From the NCBI GenBank assembly GCA_001931875.2, contig MSJH02000537.1:1-15647 (forward strand): a DNA stretch of 15,647 bases. Reading direction: 5' to 3'. The notes beneath the pieces were generated by a model. The model made no database searches and had not been told where the DNA came from. It saw only the letters and a list, made by a program, of their open reading frames with translations. The position numbers were made by a program, and so were the translations under genes. The stretch is from Byssochlamys sp. IMV 00236 (taxonomy: Eukaryota; Ascomycota; Eurotiomycetes; Eurotiales; Thermoascaceae). Below, one piece after another: positions 1 through 10,355 of this stretch. How positions within the stretch are numbered: the stretch's first letter is position 1; every line of letters begins with the position of its first letter.

Positions 1-33
1 AAAAAAAAAAAAAAAAAAAAAGAGAGAGAGAGA
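1..33. repeat. A-tract followed by GA microsatellite
   Basis: Bases 1-21 are all A and 22-33 are six GA dinucleotides. This is simple low-complexity DNA at the window edge, upstream of the snRNP gene. It may extend to the left of the window. No function can be read from it. Confidence 0.9.
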
Positions 34-216
34 ATAATCATTCAAAAGCAATTGGACTCAAATCAGATATATATTCTACGTATTCTCATACGTTTCACTC
101 GTTAAAGAAGAGAGAAAGATGGAGAAATGTAAAGAGACAAAGAAAGAGCTGAGAAAAAAAAATATTTATTTCTGCACTTGCCTTTGAACTTTCGTGTTTC
201 TTTTTTTCTTATAATC
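34..216 (+). promoter_or_regulatory. Upstream region/5' leader of the snRNP gene with upstream ATGs
   Basis: AT-rich and purine-rich sequence precedes the start codon at 217, ending in a pyrimidine tract at about 196-210. No canonical TATA box is evident. Two upstream ATGs are visible: one at 119-121 opens a 22-codon ORF ending at TGA 185-187, out of frame with the main ORF, and one at 127-129 is followed directly by TAA (130-132), a start-stop element. Whether they lie in the mRNA depends on the transcription start, which cannot be seen. Confidence 0.4.
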
Positions 217-1254
217 ATGTCTCAACCTCCAGTTCAACCGCCACCACCAGGACCATTACCACCAGCAGGCTTTGTTAGACCACCTCCCAACTTTCCTCCA
301 GGTGCACCCGGATTTCCTAATGCTCCACCTCCAGGTTCATTTCCTGGACCAGCTGTACCCGCTCCTTCACCAGCGCCATTCGCCAACGCGGTACCACCTG
401 CGCCTCAACCAAAAACTCAAAACGGCATCCCTATTGACAAACAGCCTTTAAATACAACGCCTAATCGTACAGTTTATGTTAGTAATTTGAACGAGAAAGT
501 GAAGTTGGATGGTAATTGAAAGCATAAAAATTTTTTTCCACTTTTAACATGTTCTTGTAGTCTTGAAGAATTCTTTACGCACGTTGTTTAAACAGTTTGG
601 AGAAGTATTGGATGTCGTGGCTCACAGAAATATTCGTATGCGTGGACAAGCTTTCATCGCATATCCTGATGAAGAGTGTGCAGCTAAAGCAATCAAAGAG
701 TTACAACACTTTGTGCTTTATGATAAGCCAATGGTCGTTCAATATGCTCGTCATAAATCTGATGTACATGCAAAAAAAGATGGTGATTATGAGACGCATT
801 ATAAAACAAGACTTGCTAGAAAAGACGAATTATGGAAATCACCACTTCCTGGATCGCATAAGCCTACGTTCAAGGCTGGTAAAGCAGCCAGTAAATCCAG
901 AGGTAAGTTTTTTATTTATTCAACAAGACCTCTTTTACTCACCCTCTCTTTTTTTTTTTTATTCTAGGCAAAGGTTCAAACTATAACCCAACTGCTCATA
1001 TTCCAGACGAATACTTGCCTCCAAACAACATTTTGTTCTTGCAGAATTTACCAGAAACTATTACTCAACAGCAACTTATTGACTTGTTCCAACGCTATCC
1101 AGGATTCAGAGAAGTACGTATGATTCCAGCCAAGAGGTCAATTGCATTTGTTGAATATGAAAATGAGATTCAATCTGCAGTTGCCAGAGCAGAACTATCG
1201 GGACATCCTTTGGGTCCGGAACAATATATGAAGGTGACTTTTGCACGAAAGTAA
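217..1254 (+). CDS. U1A/U2B''-type snRNP protein, two RRMs (3 exons)
   Basis: Predicted spliceosomal protein that binds a U1 or U2 snRNA stem-loop in the nucleus. Exons are 217-511, 561-902 and 968-1254, joined in phase 1 at both junctions, giving 307 aa. Residues 1-80 are Pro-rich and probably disordered. RRM1 (about 84-162) has RNP2 VYVSNL and RNP1 RGQAFIAY, and contains the family signature LNEKVK, matching U1A LNEKIK. The following LYDKPMVVQYA matches the U1A strand FYDKPMRIQYA. A basic linker (about 165-230) precedes RRM2 (about 232-307), with RNP2 ILFLQNL and RNP1-like SIAFVEY. The C-terminal RRM2 argues for U1A/SNF/U2B'' over other RRM proteins; U1A and U2B'' cannot be separated by eye. 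The start is the first ATG in frame (217); the reading frame upstream lacks another. Human U1A has 282 aa, with its Pro-rich segment in the linker rather than at the N terminus. Nothing suggests decay. Confidence 0.93.
512..560 (+). other. Intron 1 of the snRNP gene
   Basis: A 49-base intron with donor GTAATT and acceptor TTGTAG. Removing it joins Asp98 to Val99 and restores a continuous RRM1, which would otherwise stop at TGA 517-519. Confidence 0.9.
903..967 (+). other. Intron 2 of the snRNP gene
   Basis: A 65-base intron with donor GTAAGT, a long T tract and acceptor TTCTAG. It splits Gly213 in the linker, and its removal joins the linker to the RRM2 exon in frame. Confidence 0.92.
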
Positions 1255-1362
1255 AACACACATCCTCTATTCTTTCACTTTTTTTTCTCTCTCTCTTTCT
1301 CTTCTACTCGCGTCGTTTTGGTCATGTATCATACTGTATTTACACAAAAGTCATTGGATAAG

Positions 1363-1368
1363 AATAAA
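1363..1368 (+). terminator. Poly(A) signal AATAAA of the snRNP gene
   Basis: AATAAA lies 108 bases after the stop codon, downstream of a long CT-rich tract (about 1276-1312) in the 3' UTR. Position and orientation suit cleavage shortly before or inside the 3' end of the opposing gene. Confidence 0.6.
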
Positions 1369-1417
1369 ATAGATATTTAATGCATCTAGAAAAAAGTGAT
1401 TGACACAATGTATTAAG

Positions 1418-1423
1418 TTTTAT
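1418..1423 (-). terminator. Poly(A) signal AATAAA of the ASH-repeat gene
   Basis: TTTATT on the plus strand reads AATAAA on the minus strand, only 15 bases beyond the stop codon of the giant minus-strand gene. The T/A-rich surroundings (TATTATTATT) are typical of fungal 3' ends but weaken specificity. Confidence 0.45.
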
Positions 1424-1438
1424 TATTATTATATTCAT

Positions 1439-4400
1439 TTAGAGATCCCAAACAATTTCTGTCACATACATAGAAACAGTTTGTCGGGAGACTCCTAAGG
1501 CATCCAAGTCATCTACGTGAATCTTTAATTGACCAGGTACGCTTTCTTTATGGTTGGAAATGGCAACTGAGAGAGTCAAACGATCATTAGGATTGACTAT
1601 GCCTTTGCCCTCTTCATCTATACCATTTATTTGAACAAGTTCATGTGCTGGAAACTCAGCTGGGCCTTCAACTGTCACTTGAAACCGTAGTGGCACCTTG
1701 GTTGCATGGTTGATAATTGTCAATGGTAAACTGTCAGGCATACACGCTGAGTCTGTAAGACTCGATCCTTCTTCATTTTCTTGATAGTATGTCACTAACT
1801 TGAAGTCAAGTCTTTCTTCTTGTAAGGTAAATGTCCCTCTTTCTTCCAAAACACAACGAACCAAGATCGTCTCTTTTACTCTTCCGTCATCAATATCGTA
1901 CCCATCAAGATCTTCTTCAGCTGGACGAGTTGTCACCCAAAGCTTGGCCAGAACAATACCTGCTGGATCAGTAAATTCTGGGCGATTTCGTGGTAATCGA
2001 GAGGATTCGTTTGGTGATGCTCTCACACGTACTTCTATACTTCCTAAAGGACCAATAGCGATATCACCTTTGAGAGGAGAATTGGTATAACGTGATAACA
2101 CATCAAGGGATACATAGTCCTTTAGCTCTGATTCAATATCAGCGCCAATTTCAAAACGAAGATCATCTTCTGTCTTGTTGTGAATAATAAACCAATTGTC
2201 ACAGGTTGTGTTTGGTAGCATGATTGGATGATGAAGAGTAGGTAAAACGAGGTCACCACTACTTGATAATCTTTCAAATCGTAATTCAAATACAGTCATG
2301 AGTGCTTTCAGTTGTAGATTCATAATGTTGGAATTGTTTCGCAGATTTTCAATATTAATGTCTATGTGATGAAGACCAGATGATTGGTCAGGCATTTCCT
2401 TTGGTATGAGTAAGCCTTCGACACGTTGAGTCTTTCGTGAGGGTATATAGAATGTCTTCTGTTTTAGTGCAACTCCGTTTCTATCGAGTGGAGTAAATTT
2501 AACAAACAAAGGGCTGTGGATATCGTAGGTGGCAGGAACGTCAGATAGATTATGTATTTGAAATTCAAAGCGGACTGGCTTGTAGGATGTACTATGACCA
2601 ATTTTACCCAAATTAATGTGATCAACGGATATTTCAGTTCGAGAGACACAGAATAAGGCTTCCAATTCAAGTGCAAGTACTTCAAGACTTTGACGTGCGT
2701 CATATAACATCATCATGCCTTTTAATGGTCCACTCTTTCCTTGAAGTGCCAAAGAGCGTCCATCATCATTTAGCTTATCAGCAGAAGGACAGTTGATGCG
2801 AACACGCACCCTTTGACCAGGCTGTAGAGCGAATTGACCGCTTCTTTGATTAAAGACAGGATTCTTGTGCTTCACTGCGATAGATTTCACCTTGTCCTCA
2901 TCTACTATCCAACCAGCAGCAATGTCAAGATCACTCAGTACCACAAGATGCATAGGTTGCCCAGATGTATTAGCAATATCGAGTTCACGTACATAGTGCT
3001 TCATGATGTCCTGTTCTGGTAGATCCAAGAGTTGTAAAGCTGGTTTCTGGTGTTCTTCATCATGAAGCAAAGGACATACATAAATACTCTCCCATTTAAT
3101 CATTGGTAAAGGATCCGCTTCAAGATGCTCCGTTTGATCATCAGCAGTACCGTGTTGATGGTTTGTTAAAAGGGTGCTATGCAGTAGCTTCTTGGAAGGA
3201 AGAGCCCATGCATCTAATTTCTTGCAGTCCACAAACAAGCGAACATCTATCTCAAAGACTTCTTGACTATTTCTCTTGTTGGTGACAATAAGTTTCTCTG
3301 TCAATAAGCCGTACTGGTAGGCATTGACACGGAAAGTGATCTGAGTTAAGGACGATGTGGCAGCAGCCATATCATCATAAGAGCACCGGCGGCTCCCATA
3401 GCCTGAACTGTCTAGCTCCAAGTTATTACCGTACTCTGTCTTCCCATTAGTACTAATACCCATGTCGATGCCTCCTCTTTGTTTCGTGCTTAGCCATCCA
3501 TTCAGCGTACCACCACGTCTATCCAATTCAATATTTCCTGTTGCGCATTCAACTTCATAATCCAAAGGTAACTGTCCGGATTTATTGGTGATAGTAAACG
3601 CACCATAAAAGTCTTTGTCGAGTAAGTCAGTATAGCCAAGGTTAATCACTCGGTCTGACACTTCCAGATGCGATTGTCCAATGATAGAAGTGAACTTTAC
3701 AGTTTGAGTCAGCATAAGAAGCATTTCGTCTTGGTTTCTTTCATCCTTTTCATGAATAAAGAATTTGATGCCTCCAATCAGTTCACGACATTCATCCGCA
3801 GAGTTATTGCCAAGATAGCCTGTTAAGAGATTAGGCTGAACTGCAACCCAAACAGTGGTCATACCACCGCGCTTCAAAGGCATCATATCAACAAGACCAC
3901 GTTCACCAGCTTCATCCATAAAAATTAACACTTGATGTGCCAAGTTACTTTGACAGGTTATGTATATATCCCTTCCAGACGTATTCTCCACGAGTAAGGG
4001 CGTGACTTGAGAATATTTGGAACCGGGGTCAACATAGGAGAAGCCCAAGTCGAGGACACCGTTAGATTCATCATTAAGCGAAGGAAAATCAAGGTAACTT
4101 GAGTAATGGACAAGACATTGCGTAGTAAACGATTGAAGGGCACATGTACGCTTGTTTCTAATAGAGAACGTGTACTGATGTTTTCCTATCTTGCTAGGTT
4201 TTAATGAATAAGACACCTTTCTTGTTTCGTGTGGCTTCAGTATCATTCCTTCACCATCTTGAACAACTTCAAACTGGAAGACATCATCCTTGGGATCACC
4301 AATAATTTCAAAATCAACAGGTTCATCCGATTCATTCGTCATACGGACATAGAACACTGCTTTTTGATCAATTTCAATACGACCGCTGTCAAAAAAATCG

Positions 4401-7400
4401 CGTTCTAGCTTCAAATAATCTTCGTTTTCTCTCTGTCCCTCCTCCTTCATTTCAGGAACATTTCCTTCAACAAATGGAGATTCTGAAAGAGAACGCACTG
4501 GTGTAGTAACAGTACTGACCGCACCGGAAGCAGGAGTACTTTCAGCTTTGGAGCTGCCGTCACCATTATCTTTTGTTAATGCATCGACAAACAAAGCTTC
4601 ATCTGCAAACACATTGGCAGTATAGACAACGCTTTTGCAGACATCTGTGTTTTTGTATTCATGAACCAGGATACGTCCCTTGATAGAGATAGGTTGACTT
4701 CTTGTGGGTATATCAGAAGTATGCAGAGGTCTTGGCACAGGTTTGAATGATACCCGGACTGTCTTTGTAGCATGAGCATCCAATGGAAATACAACGCTCT
4801 CTGCCGTCTTTTTAAACACGACACCACCTTCTTTTGCAGCATTTGCTAACGCTAATGAACTACTTGATGGTGAAGAACCGAGAGGTGTATCAAGCGATGC
4901 AGCGTCCTTTGTTCCAGTAGCTGGAGCAGACTTTGAATCCGCTTGATCCAAGTTTTTCAGCTTTGCCAACTTGCGCAGATACTTTTTAACTTTATCCGGC
5001 TGAGCCTTGCGTTTAGCAATTTTAAGTTTCTGCTCCAAATTTTCAATCTCTTCTTCTGCTTCTTTTGATATTGTATTGGTTTCATCATCCTTGACATCAA
5101 AGTCAAATTCACCATAAAAATGGCCAAAATCTACTTCGTTTGGATCCACGCGGACTTCAAACATACGTGATTGCTTGTTCGTGTTGGTCAGGACAATTGA
5201 TTCTGAGCGAGGACATGTTTGATCTATCAGACAATCACCAAACGTTATCTCCAAAGACTTGATCAAGAATGTAGAAGGCTTTCGCACTTGAGCTTTCAAC
5301 AGCAACACTTGGTCGTTCGTTCTGTCCCTAATGTTTTCTACAATCAGCTTCTCCATAAAGGGACCAGGCAACGTGGGCTCAAAGATAAACTCGACCTCTC
5401 GTTTACCATAAGCCCTTACGACGCCATACCGACCGGCATCCAGTTCGATATCACCCGAAGCAATAGACCCTGACTTGCGGATGGCGTACAGCAATGGCGT
5501 CTCACTCCGGTTATGAAGTACTATAGTTTTGGTATGTCGTTCGTTTCGTTCCACCAAGCCGAAATTAATGTTCTTTTGTCCCAAGTCCATGACTGATCGA
5601 CATAACTGAGAACGTAGTATGACTTCACGAACAGGTATATCAGCGTTATCCAGATCAAGCAGATTTTCAAATTCAGTTTGCTCAATGTTACGATCAAACT
5701 CTAAAAGCCTCAAAAAGACGCGGGCATCTTGCTTTTTGGGTGCGGACTGTATGTGTGGTTTTGTAGCGCTTGTTGGTGTCATGACGACAACCACTTCTTC
5801 CTCTTGCTTAGGATCCACGCGGACAACAGATGTAGGTACCAAAATCTTTTTTTCAATCAACCGGTTTAGCTCACGTCTCCAAGCCAACTGATAACGAACA
5901 AACTGTTCTTCTGCAGCCTGCTTTGGAAACAGAGGTGGAGCCGCCTTAGATCCATGCTCAAGTACAGAAATAAGGTCCTCAAATGGAACTCGGGACTTGC
6001 CAGCGATATCAGACCAATCCAGATTTTTCCTTGACTTGTATCGAGCAGCAGTAATGCCCAAAGATCGCTTCGTTTTAGCACTTCTCGTCCCAAAACTATC
6101 GTGACGTCCAATGTTGTCCAAAATCTTGACGGAAGCAACATCCCGCTTACCTTTTGTAACAGTCAGCTTTTTAGTAGAGGGCGTTGACGATGCTGAGCTC
6201 GATGGTGAGGAGCCATTAGAGTTTTGTCGATGTTGAGCTAATCGACTCCGTTTAAGAAGCTCTATAGTTTCAGACGCCATTTCTTTCCCGTTGGCAATGC
6301 TGATCAATCGGCCATGACGGGTGTTCTTGAGCAAAGGCGTATTTGGGTCAATCTGAATGATTCTTCTCTTCTTGGTCTTTATGGGAGGTAAAGCCAAATC
6401 AAGATAGGCAGTAGATAAATGAACTTGATCCATTTTAAGCTGCTGAATGCAAGCTTGTATCTTCTTGGACGCCAAAGAATGCTTATTGTTGTCACCAGTC
6501 GCTTTTTGCTCTAAAGCATTTGTATCGTCCGAGAGTTTGGCTTTTGTATTGGACATAATGCGACGACTACTGAAGGATTCCGGAGACGGCTTAGAACGCC
6601 TTCGAGGAGTGACTGAACGAGGAAGAGAGGTTAGGTACACTGTAATTTTTGAATTTAACCGCAGATGCATCATTACCTTCATTCATCTCTGCTTGTATTT
6701 CTGATTGATCTCTACTGCTCTCTTCTTTTTCAATAGATTCTGCCGTGATGGAATTCAATAACTTTGAGGTTGGAGGTGATGGTGCAGCTGATGTTAAAGC
6801 ATCTTCGGTTGGCTTTTGCTTATTTCTTGTATAAATAACAATGTCTCCAGGTAGTGATGTTGTAATCTCTAAAGTCAATGGCTTGTCTCGAATGTTTTCA
6901 ATCGTGAACGTTCGAATCGCAGGCGAATTCAAAGCGATCGACCCAAAATCCAAGAAATTAGCACCAGTTGCAGTCAGGATACGGTAAAACAGGGAATGAA
7001 ACGTCACTCGATTCTTATCAATATTGGTACTTTGAACTTCAATGATCTGATCGTTGTCCTTGTTTAGATAATTCACCAAAGTAATCTGTTTACGGTAATC
7101 CGGGTTGACTTTACGAGGATACAAATCTAGTTTAAGCTCGACATAACTCCTGGGCTGTATCGTAATTTCACCTCGTTGGCAATTTAGAACCTTTGAGATG
7201 AACTGCAGTTCGACACGAGCCACAATGTCAGATCTGTTAAAGATCTTGATGGGCAATGATTTCAGTGTGCCCACGTCAGTATCGCCAAAATTAATCACTT
7301 TGGGAATAACTTCAACAAACGAAGTACATGTTCTTGCTCTACATTGAATCGCCTTCCGCTGTTTAGGTTCTGCAGATCGAAATGTACCATACTCAAGCAT

Positions 7401-9155
7401 GATTCTAAAGTTTCTTCGAATCAACTGGCCAGCATTAAAGTCATTGATGGATGCATCTTTTTGTGGACGATAGGACACTTGGATGGTTCGCTCTGTGCCT
7501 GGCTTAATAACGAGATCTTCGATTCGAGTATAGTTCTCGGCTGCCCCTTGAACTGCTTGTGCTACGTTTGAAGCATTGGCAGTAGTACCAGCAGTAGTTG
7601 CTATAGCGGTTGAATTGGTAGTAATACTGATACCATCACTCCATGAGCTTGTTTCTGTATACAAGGCATTGATCTCTCCAACTGTACCGTAATCCGAATC
7701 AGAATCCTCGGCAATTGTAGGTTGAGAAGGGAAGTAGACACGTGAACCACTAGGCGATGATTCGGTCACAGGTGAAAGCACACTATCGGGTTCAGTGATT
7801 GTGCGAGATGGAGTTGGTGATGTCGATCTGGAGCTAAATTCACTGTTCTGACCTGACGCTTCACTGTATCCTGCAACAGGTGTTGTTGCTGTAGTGGGCG
7901 TTGTAGGCGTCGCAGTACGATTACTGCTATTATTACTGTTATTAAACTTTCGTCTGATGAACCTTGACGCTAGTGTTGGTGTAGATGATGTGTTATCGGG
8001 TTGTGTATCATCAGCAGCTGTATCTTGTTTGATGTCAAAGATGACTTCAGCACCTTCTGGAATAAACTTGACTTCCACAGGGCTTTCACTGATGTTATTC
8101 AATACAATTTGTTGAACAGCCCAAGTACCCGATATGCAGTCACCAAAATCAACGACTTGACCACTACTCACGATTAACGTTTCCTTTCTCAAGACAGACC
8201 GCACGGTTGCATGCACTTTGGTTTGTACGACGTTTCGAGAGTCATTTGCATTTTCCAGTTGCAAATCATAATTAAATTCGCCTACTTCTTTTGGCATAAA
8301 AATGACACGAATTTGCCTTGTTGCATAACTTGCAAGTGACGTATATGAATTATGTATTGGATCACCTGTAAGGACATCAATGAATTGGAGTGAGTAATTT
8401 GAGTAAGCGACTAGATCAGATATGTTGAGTAGCCAAAAGAGGTCAATTTCTGATCGATTATGGATAGTAAAATCCTTATAATATGTCTCTCCAAGCACAC
8501 AATCATCAAAGTTAAGTCCAGTCTGTGTAATGTCTGTCCATAATGCAGATTGGCATACACTTGCTCTAAATTTGACAGAGACTTGATAATCGGCCAAGGT
8601 TGAAGTAGACAACACATCCTTGTGATCATCCAATGAAGGTGACATCGTATCAAGATAATAACCAAAAAAGAATATACTTCCAGTGACGTTGAATATGTTG
8701 AACGTATGTGAATCCTCTTCATCCAAGATGGCATTATAATCACTTGTATCTTCTGGTAAAAATGCGAGTATAAATGGTCTAGTCTCGTTAGGTTTGAGTT
8801 CAATTTGATCGATATGGTTGATATAATTGAAGAGTTGATTAAAAGGATGATCTTGCCGAGACCAATCGACTGTATTTGTAGTTGCAGAGAAATCGGAAAG
8901 ATTAGAAATATTCTCGTTTTCAAGTTGAAAGGCGATTTGATTTCGTAAATTAGAGCGCATTTTAATTGAAATGGGTCGATTGGAGAGATTACGTAGATGT
9001 AAACGTCGAAGTGCATGTAAACCATTGAGATAGACGTTGTCTAGTGTTATTCTACCATGAACACCGACAAGTTCAAACATGGTTGTATTCTTTTCTAAGG
9101 TTATTATTGCTGCGGTGTCTTGGTTATTCATTATATTTGTTAATCTATAATGCAT
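1439..9155 (-). CDS. Giant multi-ASH/MSP-domain (Hydin/CFAP65-like) protein, 2 exons
   Basis: Exons 9155-6677 and 6612-1439 join in phase 1 to give 2550 aa. The protein is a string of beta-rich repeats of the ASH/MSP/PapD-like immunoglobulin fold, recognisable by the pattern (I/L/V)xFG..xxG followed by xxNxSxxP. Examples are VDFGDC (about 335), INFGDTDVG (621), LDFGSIALN (735), INFGLVERN (1175), ITFGDC (1282), VINLGYTDL (1815) and INLGKIG (2159). Repeats lie roughly at 32-76, 208-313, 327-378, 612-712, 730-780, 1167-1330, 1558-1663, 1668-1800, 1806-1953, 2030-2148, 2148-2268, 2268-2413 and 2418-2548. Ser/Thr-rich disordered linkers occupy about 379-540 and 780-1010, and a charged coiled coil about 1338-1383. 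I see no signal peptide, membrane segment or enzyme motif. Such repeats are known as protein-binding modules in ciliary and centrosomal proteins; a scaffold or spindle-pole role here is inference. The start at 9155 is the first in-frame ATG; Met9 (9131) is an alternative. The long open frames, conserved repeats and clean splice junction argue for a functional gene. Confidence 0.85.
6613..6676 (-). other. Intron of the ASH-repeat gene
   Basis: On the minus strand, 64 bases with donor GTAATG, a CTAAC branch-site match about 20 bases before the acceptor, a pyrimidine-rich tract and acceptor TTCAG. The exon before ends on the first base of Val827 and the exon after supplies the other two, so both long open frames join exactly. 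Without splicing, exon 1 would stop at 6591-6593. Confidence 0.9.
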
Positions 9156-9227
9156 TAGATCATGTCATATTAAACAAGGTATAGGTTACCATATATAGTG
9201 AATCAAGGTGATGCTATGTACAAAACG

Positions 9228-9352
9228 AGAAAGAAAGAAATTGAGAGAGAGTAGTGACAGTGGTCTTTTGATTTCTCTTTATGCAAAAAGGAAAAGAAGA
9301 AGAAAAGAAAAGAAAAGAAAAAAAAGAGAGAAATATATATAAAAAAAAGTGT
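9228..9352. repeat. Purine-rich low-complexity tract (AAAG/GAGA)
   Basis: Imperfect AAAG and GAGA runs, with AAAAGAAAAG repeats at about 9289-9325, followed by ATATATATAA. It lies 70-200 bases upstream of the minus-strand gene and could be promoter-associated poly(dA:dT)-like DNA. No specific site is recognisable. Confidence 0.6.
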
Positions 9353-9608
9353 TGTACCAGATGAACTGACAAAGTTTAGATACACACACAACAATATGTA
9401 CAAAGCCCGCTGTTGTATGTGTGTGTAATCCACTAGATGTCACGTGTACAGCTTGACCGAATGATTGTCCTCGGGGAAAGTTCTGATTCCGAAAGGCTAT
9501 GGGCGGCTATGGACAAGATGACGATGTGATGTATATTCCTTTGAGAATGTTACAGTTAATATCATGTTTTAAGTAAAAAGAGAACAAGGGTTTGCCAATA
9601 ATGGTACA

Positions 9609-9646
9609 TCTTTTCTTTCTTTCTTTTTTTTTTTTATTATTATTAT
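9609..9646. repeat. Pyrimidine tract with TTA triplets
   Basis: TTTTCTTTC repeats, then about 14 T residues, then ATTATTATTATT. This is simple sequence; no function is assigned. Confidence 0.65.
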
Positions 9647-9846
9647 GCATAGAATTAGATACAAGGGAAGAAGGACTTGATAAGTCTTGTAGCTTTTGCT
9701 TAAAGTGATGGAACGTCTCACAGAGCAACTTATTAAATAAATACAGGTTACTATAACTTTACTGTCGAGATATGCATAAAATTAATCAAAGGAATATATG
9801 AGTACATGTTTTGATTTAGACTATAAAAGTAATTGATAAAGCGTGG

Positions 9847-10047
9847 TCAAAAAGGAATAAGGTGTCCTTGGTCTTGACTCATCTTGTCAGGCTGGGCTCT
9901 TTTAAAGAAAGGAATAACAACAGTAAAGTCGATGTAATGACAGGGCATAATTTCAATTTTATCATCATCATAAATGTGTTGGATCAGTACTACCTTGTTG
10001 TAGACAATGCACCGGCCCATATGAACACTAGTATTTAAAAAGTACAT
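9847..10047 (-). other. Unassigned short ORF (66 aa)
   Basis: An ATG-started minus-strand ORF of 66 codons whose open frame extends upstream to a stop near 10107. The translation is not low complexity (it includes GRCIVYNKVVLIQHIYDDD) and could be the C-terminal end of a larger decayed coding sequence. I recognise no family. It lies about 300 bases beyond the readable end of the gypsy integrase on the same strand, so it may be a leftover of that element or unrelated host sequence. It may also be a chance ORF. Confidence 0.25.
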
Positions 10048-10197
10048 TGTGGCCTGTGGACATCCTTGAGTTTGGCTTTCTACCCCCCCCGTATTCGCCC
10101 GAATTTAACTCATCAGGGGAATGATTATGGCTTGTATAAAGAGAAGAACTGCTGCACAAAAGCAGTCCTCATGTATTGTGTAAACATTGACATTTGA

Positions 10198-10338
10198 CAG
10201 TTTACCGCCAATCAAGTTTCGATTTACCGTTTGTATGACGAATTCAGTTTGTTGTATGAGGATCCCAAGATTACCCAGTCTAGTCTCATCCCAATCTGTG
10301 CAGCTACGGTAACGATGAACACTTCATATCAACAATGA
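10198..10338 (+). other. Unassigned coding-like scrap
   Basis: A stop-free plus-strand stretch of about 46 codons begins after a TGA and ends at TGA 10336-10338. It includes NQVSIYRLYDEFSLLYEDPK, a mixed composition that looks protein-like. There is no start codon at its beginning and no family is recognised. It may be a relic exon or chance. Confidence 0.15.
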
Positions 10339-10355
10339 TGTGGCCACTTTAAGAA

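Larger units (their letters stand above)
9156..9846. other. Intergenic/upstream region of the ASH-repeat gene
   Basis: No convincing gene. On the minus strand the stretch just upstream of the start has a TATATA at about 9191-9197 and a short upstream ORF (ATG 9192-9190, TGA 9162-9160, 10 codons). A palindromic CACGTG (E-box-like) lies at 9441-9446. Purine-rich and T-rich low-complexity tracts are listed separately. The short open frames here (for example minus 9433-9203 and 9728-9507) are low-complexity translations without domains. Confidence 0.5.

Noticed and set aside
597..986. Overlapping plus-strand ORF of 129 codons inside the snRNP gene.
   Set aside because: It is a shadow of exon 2 in another frame, crosses intron 2 and has no domain.
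8411..9025. Minus-strand 204-codon ORF overlapping the start of the ASH-repeat gene.
   Set aside because: It is an alternative frame of the coding exon with Ile/Leu-rich composition; the main frame has clear repeat motifs.
9156..9200. A further 5' intron of the ASH-repeat gene using GTAACC near 9187 and TTATAG near 9145.
   Set aside because: The reading phase does not join to any upstream ATG exon, and the donor is weak.
9203..9433. Minus-strand 76-codon ORF with a hydrophobic Phe-rich stretch that looks like a membrane segment.
   Set aside because: The translation comes from AAAG/GAGA low-complexity DNA; the Phe/Leu/Ser run is a composition artefact.
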